Source of the DNA: Deltaproteobacteria bacterium GWA2_54_12
GTDB taxonomy: Bacteria; Desulfobacterota; GWC2-55-46
Direction: 5' to 3'
NCBI GenBank assembly: GCA_001795535.1
Contig: MGPK01000061.1
Location: 50,227-106,156 of the forward strand
DNA: 55,930 nucleotides
The stretch's first letter is position 1. Each line of letters opens with the position of its first letter. Below are positions 43,702-51,358 of this stretch, piece by piece. The position numbers and the translations under genes are program-made. The notes under the pieces were generated by a model. The model did no database searches, had not been told where the DNA came from, and saw nothing but the letters and a program-made list of their open reading frames with translations.

Positions 43702-43731
43702 ATGGATCTGGCTATCTCCTGCGAACGATGA
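43702..43731 (+). CDS. Possible leaderless 9-codon leader peptide
   Basis: ATG at 43702 falls on the predicted transcription start and encodes MDLAISCER before TGA, which overlaps the GT4 start as ATGA. The GT4 gene has no clear ribosome-binding site, so coupling to this leaderless frame could supply initiation. This rests only on promoter geometry and start/stop overlap. Confidence 0.3.
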   Translation: MDLAISCER

Positions 43732-44879
43732 AAATAGCGCTGTTCACTGACACCTTCGACGAGATAAACGGAGTCGCCAACACCTACAGGCGGCTTGTGG
43801 ATTTCGCCGCCGCGAAAGGAATAAGACTGGACATCTATACCTACGGAGAAAAAGATTCCATCGAAACCTGCGGCACGGCAAGGGTTCTTCGCTTCAGGCA
43901 CATACTGCCATTCAGGTACTACTCCGACCTCTCATTCGACCTCACGGTCATAAGGCCGAAGATATTCAGAATCGCAAAATCATCCGGCTACGATCTCATA
44001 CACACCGCAACGCCGGGGTCCATGGGCATGAACGCGCTCGCGGCCGCTGTCCTTTTCCGGACGCGCCTCATAGGCGCATATCACACCGACCTTCCGAAAT
44101 ACTTCGTGCCAAGGGCCGAAAGATTTTTCGCCGCCTTGATTGGAAGGAGGGCCTGTCACCTCCGGCCCGTTTCAGAAGCGCTGACATGGATGTTCCTGAA
44201 AGCCTATTACAACAGGTGCGTGAAAGTCCTCGCGCCCTCCCGGCACACCCTCTCTGAACTCCGCTCAAGGCTCAAGCCCGAGACAGGTCTTTTCTCAAGG
44301 GGGGTTGACGCCGTGACCTTCAACCCGGCCCACAAACATGGCGTGAACAAAATCCCGGTCTGCCTTTATGTAGGCAGAGTCTCCGTTGAAAAAAGGCTCG
44401 ACCTTCTTCCTGAAATCTTCACCCGCAGGGATAACGCTAAACTCTTGATAGTCGGCGACGGCCCTTACAGAAAAAAGCTCCAGAGCGAGTTGCCCCTGGC
44501 CGTCTTCACTGGCGCGGTACATGACCTGCACGCGCTCAAAAAATTATACGCGTCAGCTGACATATTCGTCTTCCCTTCGGAGACCGAGACCTTCGGCCAG
44601 GTGCTCATGGAAGCGGCCGCGTCCGGGCTGCCAAGGATAGTCAGCGACAAGGGCGCGTCAAAAGAGCTTGTAAGGCACGGCGTGGACGGCTTTGTCGCAA
44701 AAGACAGGACCGAGTTCTCGGGATATGTTGACCGGCTCATAGCCGACCCGCGGTTGCGAGCGAGCATGGGTCAATCGGCCAGGGAGTTCGCCTTGACGCG
44801 GAACTGGGATGAGGTGTTTGACGCACTGTCCCGTGAGTGGGAATCCCATATCAGACAAAAGGAGAAACGCTGCTCATGA
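43728..44879 (+). CDS. Glycosyltransferase family 4 (glycolipid/MgtA-SqdX-like)
   Basis: A 383-residue GT-B enzyme. MKIALFTDTFDEINGVANTY matches the start of GDP-mannose- or UDP-sulfoquinovose-dependent lipid glycosyltransferases (MgtA, SqdX). GAYHTDLPKYF, FSRGVDAVTFNP, CLYVGRVSVEKRLDLL and FPSETETFGQVLMEAAASGL are the conserved acceptor, hinge and donor motifs. Given the Pho-type promoter and phoH partner, headgroup glycosylation of diacylglycerol during phosphate limitation is inferred. The sugar is unknown. A TTG at 43695 would lie upstream of the predicted transcript start, so ATG 43728 is chosen. Confidence 0.82.
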   Translation: MKIALFTDTFDEINGVANTYRRLVDFAAAKGIRLDIYTYGEKDSIETCGTARVLRFRHILPFRYYSDLSFDLTVIRPKIFRIAKSSGYDLIHTATPGSMGMNALAAAVLFRTRLIGAYHTDLPKYFVPRAERFFAALIGRRACHLRPVSEALTWMFLKAYYNRCVKVLAPSRHTLSELRSRLKPETGLFSRGVDAVTFNPAHKHGVNKIPVCLYVGRVSVEKRLDLLPEIFTRRDNAKLLIVGDGPYRKKLQSELPLAVFTGAVHDLHALKKLYASADIFVFPSETETFGQVLMEAAASGLPRIVSDKGASKELVRHGVDGFVAKDRTEFSGYVDRLIADPRLRASMGQSAREFALTRNWDEVFDALSREWESHIRQKEKRCS

Positions 44880-46102
44880 AGAAAACCTATGTGCTGGATA
44901 CGAGCGTACTGATCCATGACCCGCTTGTGCTTGAAAAGTTCGATGACAATGACCTCGTCATCCCGATAGCCGTTATCGAGGAACTCGATGGACTCAAGCG
45001 GGGCCAGGGAGAGGTGCCGCACTCGGCCAGGAAGGCATTGAAGCTCATCGACTCGTACCTTGCTGGCGTAGGCGCTGGCAGGCGGGCGGCCCTCCCCGGG
45101 GGAGGCTCGCTCAGAATAGAATTGCTGGAGAAAATCCATAACGGGCTTTCAGCCGACGACCGTGTCATAGAGACCGCAGTAATGTCCACCGGCAACGGGA
45201 GCCCGAGGACCGTGCTCGTATCAAAGGATACGGCCGTGAGGATCAAGTCAATATCCAGAGGGGTCGAGGCGGAAGACTACAAGCATGACAAGACCAGCCT
45301 GTTTCAGGACTACGGAAAAATCATCTACGACACTGAGGAGGCCAGCGGAAACGGTTCGCTGAAATATGCGCTTTCCGGGAAAAGGCTCTACAGGGTAAGC
45401 GTCAACGGCGAGCACGCGGAGGTGCCGAGGAAGAGAGAAGTCGCCGGTATAAACCCGAAGAACATTGAACAGGAATGCGCCCTCGACGCCCTTCTCGCGC
45501 CGGAAATAGAGGTTGTGGCTCTTACCGGAAAAGCCGGCACCGGAAAGACACTGCTCGCTCTTGCGGCGGCGCTCCACCTGTATGAAAAAGGCCTGTACGA
45601 GCAGATCATGGTCTCAAGGCCCGTTGTGCCGATGGGCAACGACTTAGGTTTTCTTCCAGGCGAAGTCGAAGACAAGCTCAGGCCATGGATGCAGCCCATA
45701 TTCGACAACCTCGAGCTGATCGTGAACACCCCGAAAGAGGTCAAGGACAACAGGGCGAACAGGTACAAGAATTACAATTACCTCATTGAAACAGGCGTGG
45801 TGCAGATTGAGCCACTTACTTACATAAGGGGCAGAAGCCTCCCGCGCCGCTTTCTGATAATTGACGAAGCTCAGAACCTGAGACCGCTTGACGTAAAGAC
45901 CATACTCACGCGCGCCGGGGAGAATACAAAGGTGGTGCTCGCGGGCGACCTCGACCAGGTGGACACGCCATATCTCGATTCCCAGTCCAACGGGCTCGCT
46001 TATCTCATAAGCAGGTTCATCAATGAAGAGAGCTTTTTTTACCTTAATCTCACAAAAGGGGTCCGCTCCGCGCTTGCTGAGAAGGCGGCCCGCCTGCTTT
46101 AG
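44876..46102 (+). CDS. PIN-PhoH fusion ATPase (PhoH2 type)
   Basis: A 408-residue protein. An N-terminal PIN nuclease domain (1-125) has the acidic start YVLDTSVLIHDP, IEELDGLKRG and later DDRVIETAV/SKDTAVRIKS. A C-terminal PhoH ATPase has Walker A LTGKAGTGKTLLALAAAL and Walker B FLIIDEAQNLRPLDVKTI. PhoH2 proteins are sequence-specific RNA helicase/RNases, and PhoH was named as a phosphate-starvation protein. The start overlaps the GT4 stop as ATGA. Operon and promoter fit Pho control. Confidence 0.88.
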   Translation: MKKTYVLDTSVLIHDPLVLEKFDDNDLVIPIAVIEELDGLKRGQGEVPHSARKALKLIDSYLAGVGAGRRAALPGGGSLRIELLEKIHNGLSADDRVIETAVMSTGNGSPRTVLVSKDTAVRIKSISRGVEAEDYKHDKTSLFQDYGKIIYDTEEASGNGSLKYALSGKRLYRVSVNGEHAEVPRKREVAGINPKNIEQECALDALLAPEIEVVALTGKAGTGKTLLALAAALHLYEKGLYEQIMVSRPVVPMGNDLGFLPGEVEDKLRPWMQPIFDNLELIVNTPKEVKDNRANRYKNYNYLIETGVVQIEPLTYIRGRSLPRRFLIIDEAQNLRPLDVKTILTRAGENTKVVLAGDLDQVDTPYLDSQSNGLAYLISRFINEESFFYLNLTKGVRSALAEKAARLL

Positions 46103-46166
46103 GCAAACTGTCAGCATAAAAATCAGCTTTAAAAAAATTCTTTATTCTCAGAAAGGAATAACGCCA

Positions 46167-46376
46167 ATGAAGGCTGTCAGACCATGCCCGCACGCGAAGG
46201 GAAACGGCGAGCTGATGATGTGCATGTTGGTGCTGAACTTCACGAAAAACATGTTCAGCGCAACTCCTGAAAAATGCGCCGGGGGAGCGCACGGCAAATG
46301 CCCGCTGTATCTGCAAAATGAGGAATTGACGCTGGAGTCAAAAAAAGGAGGTGGCTGTGGGCAGGGGCTGGATTGA
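46167..46376 (+). CDS. Small four-cysteine protein, paralogue B
   Basis: A 69-residue protein. CPHAKGNGELMMC and CAGGAHGKCPLYL align with paralogue A (43051) over the whole core, including KG, the LNF/FNI helix and the GG before the last CP. An extra Cys lies in the Gly-rich tail. AAAGGA precedes the ATG by 10 nt. It is the third gene of the GT4-phoH operon, 64 nt after phoH, and overlaps the 30-residue membrane microprotein gene. Confidence 0.72.
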   Translation: MKAVRPCPHAKGNGELMMCMLVLNFTKNMFSATPEKCAGGAHGKCPLYLQNEELTLESKKGGGCGQGLD

Positions 46377-46449
46377 AAAACTGCTTGAAATTGTAGCCCA
46401 CCTGGTTGTGGGCGGAGTGATAGTAATAAGCGTCCTGTCTGGGAAATAG
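46357..46449 (+). CDS. 30-residue single-pass membrane microprotein
   Basis: Starting at GTG 46357 the frame encodes MGRGWIEKLLEIVAHLVVGG and then VIVISVLSGK. That is a short amphipathic start, one hydrophobic helix of about 18 residues and a positive end. AGGAGG lies exactly 5 nt before the GTG, the best ribosome site in this area. The start overlaps the 3' end of paralogue B by 20 nt, which suggests coupling. I recognise no family. It may partner with the small Cys protein or a lipid enzyme. Confidence 0.55.
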   Translation: MGRGWIEKLLEIVAHLVVGGVIVISVLSGK

Positions 46450-46462
46450 CATCCATCAGACA

Positions 46463-46476
46463 GCGCGTATGCGCGC
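46463..46476. terminator. Weak GC hairpin between convergent units
   Basis: GCGC/GCGC around GTAT followed by GTTT lies between the microprotein and the convergent small Cys gene at 46518. It may end one or both transcripts. Confidence 0.3.
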
Positions 46477-46517
46477 GTTTAGACTTCAGGCAGGCCAGGG
46501 CTTCCGTTTCTTTGAGT

Positions 46518-46733
46518 TTACCTTGAAAGCATGGCCCCTGCCTTTTGAAGCGCGTCGATCCTTCCGTCCCTGAGAGTCCTGGCAAGGAGTATGGGGCAGC
46601 GGTAGTGCTCCTCGGTATTGCAGTAGATGGTGAACTCGAATTCGCTGGGCACCATTTTCGTGACCGAGGCGTTGCAGACATGAGCAGCTGCAAGCGGCTT
46701 GAGATAAGGACATTCCATTTCTATCTTTCCCAT
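46518..46733 (-). CDS. Small four-cysteine protein, paralogue C
   Basis: A 71-residue protein. ECPYLKPLAAAHVC, then VPSEFEFTIYC and HYRCPILLART, give the CP.LK...C ... C......CP frame. The centre (VPSEFEF.IYC) is the form I associate with many Geobacter-type small proteins. AAGGAG lies 8 nt before the ATG at 46733. It is transcribed alone on the minus strand from a Pho-box-like promoter, convergent with the phoH operon and divergent from the lipid operon. Confidence 0.75.
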   Translation of the reverse strand: MGKIEMECPYLKPLAAAHVCNASVTKMVPSEFEFTIYCNTEEHYRCPILLARTLRDGRIDALQKAGAMLSR

Positions 46734-46763
46734 GGTTTTTCTCCTTTCAGATTATTCAGGAAC

Positions 46764-46808
46764 ATCATATCAAACCAATGTTGCGGCACTGTTACAGACG
46801 CATGAAAA
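46764..46808 (-). promoter_or_regulatory. Pho-box-like promoter of small Cys gene C
   Basis: Minus strand half-sites TTTTCAT, CTGTAAC and CCGCAAC are each 4 nt apart; 10 nt later comes -10 TATGAT. Predicted leader about 25 nt. It stands back to back with the site at 46866 that serves the lipid operon. Confidence 0.6.
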
Positions 46809-46865
46809 GAAGGCTTCAGAGCTATTTTACCGGGTCTTCCTGACTTTCCCTGTTTTTTCATCCAA

Positions 46866-46899
46866 CCGCAATACTCCTGTAACAGGCATCATTTAAAAT
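46866..46899 (+). promoter_or_regulatory. Pho-box-like promoter of lipid-remodelling operon
   Basis: Half-sites CCGCAAT and CTGTAAC are 4 nt apart; -10 TAAAAT (46894-46899) lies 10 nt downstream. Seven nt after the -10 is A46906, the first base of the lipid-kinase ATG, so the transcript may be leaderless. Confidence 0.6.
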
Positions 46900-46905
46900 C
46901 AGCAT

Positions 46906-47832
46906 ATGGCAGTGAATAACGACAACGGCAACATGACCCAGGCAAGGACAATAAAGCTCATAGCCAATCCTACTGCGGGCCGGGCAGGCGGAAAGAAACT
47001 GGAACTCGCTGCCAGTTACCTTTCCGAGAAGGGCGTCACGGTTGATATCTGCATCACGCAGAAAAGGGGAGACGCCCTGGAAGCCGCCCGGTCCGCGGCC
47101 TCCTCATCGCAAAAACCAGACATGGCTGTTGCCTGCGGCGGTGACGGCACCATCAACGAGGTCGTAAACGGGCTTGCCGGGTCTGCCGTCCCCCTCGGCG
47201 TCATCCCGCTCGGCACAGTCAACCTTTACGCGATGGAGACCGGCATACCCATGGACCTCAGAGGCGCGTGCGATGTTCTCCTCAAGGGCGAAGTAAAGCG
47301 CATCAGGCTCGGGAAGGTGAACGGCAGGTATTTCCTGCTGATGGCCGGAGTCGGCTTCGACGCTGATGTCGTCTACAGGCTCGACCTCGCGCTCAAAAAA
47401 AAGCTTGGAAAGGTAGCGTACGTACTCACCGGTCTGGGACGTCTCGCTAGCTACAGGTATGACAAGTTAGAGATAGAAATTGATTCTTCGCGTAAGGTCC
47501 AGGGCTACAGCGTCGTAGTGGGAAACATGAAATTCTATGGCGGCAGGGTCTCAATTACCCCGCATGCTGATTTCTCAAAAAACCAGCTCGATATCTGCGT
47601 CTTCAAGGGTAAGGGCGCGCTCAACATGCTCAAGTACACTTTTGGCGTGATGATGGGTAAACACCTCGGCTTCAATGATGTCGAGTACGTGAGCGCGAGG
47701 TCGTTGAAGATCTCTTCAGCCAGAAAGGCCTATATACAGATAGACGGCGACTCCTGCGGCAGCCTGCCAGCCGAACTTTCCAAGACAGAGGAGTGCCTTT
47801 CAGTGGTGCTCCCAGGGAAGGACTGTAAATGA
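46906..47832 (+). CDS. Diacylglycerol kinase-family lipid kinase
   Basis: A 308-residue DagK/YegS-type kinase. IKLIANPTAGRAGGKKLELA, the signature VACGGDGTINEVVNGLAG (GGDGT nucleotide site), IPLGTVNLYAMETGIP, and GVGFDADVVYRLD are conserved. It would phosphorylate diacylglycerol or a related lipid in the cytoplasm. ATG 46906 coincides with the predicted transcription start; an internal ATG at 46933 is possible but has no ribosome site either. It overlaps the PAP2 gene by 4 nt and heads the lipid operon. Confidence 0.85.
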   Translation: MAVNNDNGNMTQARTIKLIANPTAGRAGGKKLELAASYLSEKGVTVDICITQKRGDALEAARSAASSSQKPDMAVACGGDGTINEVVNGLAGSAVPLGVIPLGTVNLYAMETGIPMDLRGACDVLLKGEVKRIRLGKVNGRYFLLMAGVGFDADVVYRLDLALKKKLGKVAYVLTGLGRLASYRYDKLEIEIDSSRKVQGYSVVVGNMKFYGGRVSITPHADFSKNQLDICVFKGKGALNMLKYTFGVMMGKHLGFNDVEYVSARSLKISSARKAYIQIDGDSCGSLPAELSKTEECLSVVLPGKDCK

Positions 47833-48362
47833 CCGCGTTCATCCAGAAGATCTACAGGTACGACCATCTCATAAGCTCGAGGCTATGCGACTTCAGGTCG
47901 AGGGAATCACTGACCTGCGTCATGATAATCGCCAGCCGCATAGGAGACGGACCGGCGTGGGCGCTCCTGGGGCTCGGGCTCCTTATCTTCGGAGGCGCCA
48001 CTGGCGCGAGCGCTGCGCTGGTCCTGACGATTGCCTCCATCATATGTATAGTTATTTTCAAACTGGTTAAAAGCGCCACATCAAGGAAGCGGCCTTTCGA
48101 GGAGTTCCCGGACCTGCCAATGGACTCCCGCACCCCTCCTCCCGACCGCTTCTCTTTTCCTTCTGGCCATTCCATGAACGCCTTCGCGGTAGCCGTGGTA
48201 TACGGGTACTACTTCCCTTCCATGCTTGTTCCCCTCATGGCCCTGGCCGCGCTGATTGCCGCTTCCAGGGTCTTCCTCTCGCTCCATTACCCTTCGGATG
48301 TGACTGTAGGGGCGGTAGTCGGCGTTACGGTCGCCTCTTTAGTCATAATGATAGCAGGATGA
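47829..48362 (+). CDS. PAP2-family membrane lipid phosphatase
   Basis: A 177-residue protein with four or five membrane helices. The phosphatase signature is present: KSATSRKRPFEE (motif 1, KxxxxxxRP), FSFPSGHSMNAF (motif 2, PSGH) and SRVFLSLHYPSDV (motif 3, SRxxxxxHxxxD). It would remove phosphate from phosphatidate or undecaprenyl pyrophosphate. Coupled to a lipid kinase and a diacylglycerol glycosyltransferase, conversion of phosphatidate to diacylglycerol is the likely job. Confidence 0.88.
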   Translation: MTAFIQKIYRYDHLISSRLCDFRSRESLTCVMIIASRIGDGPAWALLGLGLLIFGGATGASAALVLTIASIICIVIFKLVKSATSRKRPFEEFPDLPMDSRTPPPDRFSFPSGHSMNAFAVAVVYGYYFPSMLVPLMALAALIAASRVFLSLHYPSDVTVGAVVGVTVASLVIMIAG

Positions 48363-48366
48363 AAAG

Positions 48367-49392
48367 ATGAAGGTCCTTGTAGCCACAATCGGGTTCGGGT
48401 CCGGCCACAACAGGGCAGCGGAGGCAGCTGCGCAGGACTTCAGGACGAGATACCCGGAGGCCGAGGTAAGGGTCGTTGACTTCCTGAACTGGGACAAGGG
48501 ACTGTGGGACAAGATGTCCGCATGGACCTATTTCACGGCGATAAAGTACGTTCCATCCGCATACCATGCCTCGTACAAGTTTGTGGCAAAGGTGACCTCG
48601 CTTCACGGGGTCGTCTTCAGGTCTTACGTCCTGAAGATGAAAAAATACCTGGACGGGTTTCCCGCGGAACTGGTCATAAGCACGCATGTCTTCTGCGCCA
48701 AGGCGGCTTCAACAGTAAAAGCTGAGGGTGGCCCGGTAAAGGAGGCCTGGGGGGTGCTGACAGACTTCATGGACGACAGGTACTGGAACACCCTTAAGCT
48801 CGACAGGTTTTTCGTAGCGAGCGAGGAGCTGAAGGCAAAGCTCCTGAGCCACGGGACAACGGCAGGCTCGGTGGAGGTGGCGCCGATACCGGTCAGGGCA
48901 GAATTCCATAGGCGCAGGGACAGGGCTCTGGCCTGCTCGATGGTCCACGAAAGGCTAAGTCCACATACCTTCACTGTGCTGGCCCTCGGAGGAGGCAACG
49001 GCCTCGGCGCTCTGAGCGAGATAGCCGCCGCCTGTGCTGATATTCCAGCGCAGGTCATCATGGTCGCGGGAAGCAACAAGCCGCTGAAGGGCTCCCTTGA
49101 CCAGCTCAAGAGATACAACCACAGGCTTCTCGTCTTCGGCTACGTGGACAACATACATGACATGATGGACGCCTCGGACGTATGCGTGACCAAGCCCGGA
49201 GGGGTCACCATAGCCGAATGCATGGCAAAGGGCTTGCCTATAATCATTTACGGCAAACCGCTCCCAGGGCCCGAAACAGAGAATGTCGAATACCTCGTGA
49301 GAAAAAAGGCGGCAACATTCTGCTCGACACCAGAGGAACTCAGGAAAGACATCTTGAATCGGCTCGCAAAACATAAAGCGGCCGGCGCGTAA
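48367..49392 (+). CDS. MGDG-synthase/UgtP-like diacylglycerol glycosyltransferase
   Basis: A 341-residue GT28-related GT-B enzyme. MKVLVATIGFGSGHNRAAEA is the MGDG-synthase N-terminal motif (GxGH). WGVLTDFMDDRYW, FVASEELKAKL and VFGYVDNIHDMMDASDVCVT precede the donor motif KPGGVTIAECMAKGLPIII. It would move glucose or galactose from a UDP-sugar to diacylglycerol at the inner membrane. The sugar cannot be read from sequence. It starts 4 nt after the PAP2 stop. In phosphate-starved bacteria related enzymes supply glycolipids that replace phospholipids. Confidence 0.85.
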   Translation: MKVLVATIGFGSGHNRAAEAAAQDFRTRYPEAEVRVVDFLNWDKGLWDKMSAWTYFTAIKYVPSAYHASYKFVAKVTSLHGVVFRSYVLKMKKYLDGFPAELVISTHVFCAKAASTVKAEGGPVKEAWGVLTDFMDDRYWNTLKLDRFFVASEELKAKLLSHGTTAGSVEVAPIPVRAEFHRRRDRALACSMVHERLSPHTFTVLALGGGNGLGALSEIAAACADIPAQVIMVAGSNKPLKGSLDQLKRYNHRLLVFGYVDNIHDMMDASDVCVTKPGGVTIAECMAKGLPIIIYGKPLPGPETENVEYLVRKKAATFCSTPEELRKDILNRLAKHKAAGA

Positions 49393-49413
49393 AACACGTA
49401 AAAAAGGGGGCAT

Positions 49414-50295
49414 ATGGCTTTCGCGATACGAATAACCATGCTGGTTCTCATAGCGGCCCTTGCCCTTCCAGACGATGCCCTTGCCTGGGGAGTAGGCGCG
49501 CACCTCGCCCTTGCCGAGAGGATAACTGATGCGCTTACGCTTGCAGGCCCGTACCGCCATGCCTCCATCATAGCTTCGAACCCGGCTGCCTTTCTCGTGG
49601 GCAATATAATGCCCGACATCTATGCCATAAGGAACTGGTTCTTTAAACCCAGACAGGATGTGCACGGCTGGGACCTGGCGAAAAAGCTTATCTACTCGGC
49701 CATAACAGAAGAAGAGATGTCGCTGGCCCTCGGGTACGCGACGCATCTCTCGTCGGACGTCATCTGCCATAATTTCCTTATACCCCAGTTCATTTTCTTT
49801 CAGGAGAGGGGGCCGAAACTCGCGCACTTCCTGGCTGAGAGCAGGGCTGACGGGTACATAGGCAGGCCGGAACTCCTCGGGGAAGTTGAAGAGCTGCTCG
49901 GCGCTGAGGGGCTCAGGAGGTTTTTCCTGAGGTGCTCCGGCATCGGCGACAGGGAGCTCGAGGCTAACGTATCAGTGCTCAGGAAGGCGATACGGCTCAA
50001 GCGCAAGACAGCCATAGACTCTTTCGCGTTCAGGCTTGACAGCAATGAGGATTTCATACGGAAGATCGAGCACCACCTTGACCTGTCGGTCAATCTGTCA
50101 GTCAAGGCCCTTGCCGACCTGCCCGGCTCGCTGCCCATGGAATACTGCCCCGAAGGTGAACGGCGCATAAGGCTTTCGAGCATACGCAGGCGGCTGTCGA
50201 AAAAGCAGCTGAGCTCAGAGGAGTTCAGGAGGGGCCTGAGCGAAGGCCGTTTCGAGTATATACACAGGGTCCCGCCAGGGCTTGCAGGGGCTTGA
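49414..50295 (+). CDS. Exported zinc-dependent phospholipase C
   Basis: A 293-residue protein of the PF00882 family. A signal peptide (MLVLIAALALPDDALA) would be cut before Trp, giving the mature start WGVGAHLALAE. In this family the mature N-terminal Trp and a nearby His bind zinc. Further ligands fit VGNIMPDIYAI, DVHGWDLAKK and ALGYATHLSSDVICHN. It would cleave phosphatidylcholine/ethanolamine head groups on the periplasmic side, releasing diacylglycerol and phosphoester. It is fourth in the lipid operon, 21 nt after the glycosyltransferase. Confidence 0.85.
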   Translation: MAFAIRITMLVLIAALALPDDALAWGVGAHLALAERITDALTLAGPYRHASIIASNPAAFLVGNIMPDIYAIRNWFFKPRQDVHGWDLAKKLIYSAITEEEMSLALGYATHLSSDVICHNFLIPQFIFFQERGPKLAHFLAESRADGYIGRPELLGEVEELLGAEGLRRFFLRCSGIGDRELEANVSVLRKAIRLKRKTAIDSFAFRLDSNEDFIRKIEHHLDLSVNLSVKALADLPGSLPMEYCPEGERRIRLSSIRRRLSKKQLSSEEFRRGLSEGRFEYIHRVPPGLAGA

Positions 50296-50296
50296 G

Positions 50297-51040
50297 ATGA
50301 TCAAAACGATTTTTTCCATATCGCTGGTTCTGCTACTTTCATTCGGCGCATGGGCCGCTCTGGACAGGATGGCCATAGACGAGTTCCCGGCAGTCCATGC
50401 CGGCAGCTTCCCGCCCGGATGGAACAAGGCGTCATTCGTCTTCTCAAGGAAAAAAACGGAGTACGCCATCGCCGAGGAGGCAGGAAACGGCTTTCTCGCG
50501 GCCCGAAGCAGCGGGTCGGCGTCCTGCATCTATAAGGAGATAGCGATTGACTCTAAGGAGTTCCCCATACTAACCTGGAAATGGAAGGTGAGCCGCACTA
50601 TCGAAAAGGGGGACGAGACGACCAAAGCGGGAGACGACTATGCCGCGCGCCTTTATGTCTCCTTCGAGCACAGGCCAGAACGCACAAGCGTCCTCGAAGC
50701 CCTTGAAAGAAGCGTCGTGAAGCGGGTGTACGGCAAGGAGCTGCCTGGAGAGGCGCTCGTGTACGTCTGGGCGAACAGACTGCCCAGGAACAAGGCCGTC
50801 CCTAACCCGGACACATCCAGGGCAATGATGATAGCCGTGGAGAGCGGGCCTGAAAAGGCCGGAAAGTGGTTCCTCGAGGGAAGGAACGTATACGAGGACT
50901 ATAAAAAGTATTTCGGAGGCGAGCCGCCAAGAATATCCCACATAGGCATAATGACGGATACCGACAACACCGGCGAGGAGGCCGAGGCGTTCTACGATGA
51001 AATAGTGTTCCACAGGAACGCCGTGGGGAACTTCCGCTGA
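50297..51040 (+). CDS. DUF3047 exported protein
   Basis: A 247-residue protein. A signal peptide (SLVLLLSFGAWA) is followed by a beta-rich domain with FPILTWKWKVSRTIEKGDE, DDYAARLYVSFEHRP, ALVYVWANRLPRNK and HIGIMTDTDNTGEEAEAFYD. These are the conserved blocks of DUF3047. The fold looks jelly-roll-like, so carbohydrate or lipid binding is conceivable, but no function is established. ATG 50297 lies 1 nt after the phospholipase stop, with AGGGG 6 nt upstream. It ends the lipid operon. Confidence 0.78.
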   Translation: MIKTIFSISLVLLLSFGAWAALDRMAIDEFPAVHAGSFPPGWNKASFVFSRKKTEYAIAEEAGNGFLAARSSGSASCIYKEIAIDSKEFPILTWKWKVSRTIEKGDETTKAGDDYAARLYVSFEHRPERTSVLEALERSVVKRVYGKELPGEALVYVWANRLPRNKAVPNPDTSRAMMIAVESGPEKAGKWFLEGRNVYEDYKKYFGGEPPRISHIGIMTDTDNTGEEAEAFYDEIVFHRNAVGNFR

Positions 51041-51083
51041 ACATACACACTCACAGGCACGCTCGTCGAATTCGAAGTACCTG

Positions 51084-51138
51084 TTGTCATGTTAAATCAC
51101 CGGTTCGCAATTATAAATTAACATTCCCCTCTTATAAT
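51084..51138 (+). promoter_or_regulatory. Pho-box-like promoter of small Cys gene D
   Basis: TCGCAAT and AATTAAC are 4 nt apart, with 10 nt to the -10 TATAAT (51133-51138). A further TTGTCAT lies at 51084. The predicted start near 51145 falls after an upstream in-frame ATG at 51140, which fixes the gene start at 51176. Confidence 0.55.
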
Positions 51139-51175
51139 AATGAAATTGAGACAAATTCCAGAAAGGAAAACCGTC

Positions 51176-51358
51176 ATGCAGACAATCGAAAGCCTTATCT
51201 GCCCTTATCTCAAAGGCTCACAAGAGGGCGCGCTGTGCAGAATAGAAAACAGGTTCGTAAGGGAATCTGACGAGGCAGATATACACGTCTGCATGAGCGA
51301 GAACTTTGAGTTTTGCCCGGTGCTCAGACGTTATAATGAAGAGGATGTGACCATTTGA
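51176..51358 (+). CDS. Small four-cysteine protein, paralogue D
   Basis: A 60-residue protein. ICPYLKGSQEGALC, 17 residues, then CMSENFEFCPVLRR follow the same frame as the other three small proteins. AAGG lies about 9 nt before the ATG at 51176. It has its own Pho-box-like promoter. Charged and acidic between the Cys pairs. Unknown function; metal binding is the simplest guess. Confidence 0.72.
   Translation: MQTIESLICPYLKGSQEGALCRIENRFVRESDEADIHVCMSENFEFCPVLRRYNEEDVTI

Noticed and set aside
46103-46166. ACTGTCA followed by A/T-rich sequence between phoH and small Cys gene B
   Set aside because: Only one half-site and no correctly spaced -10; the gene is probably in the phoH operon.
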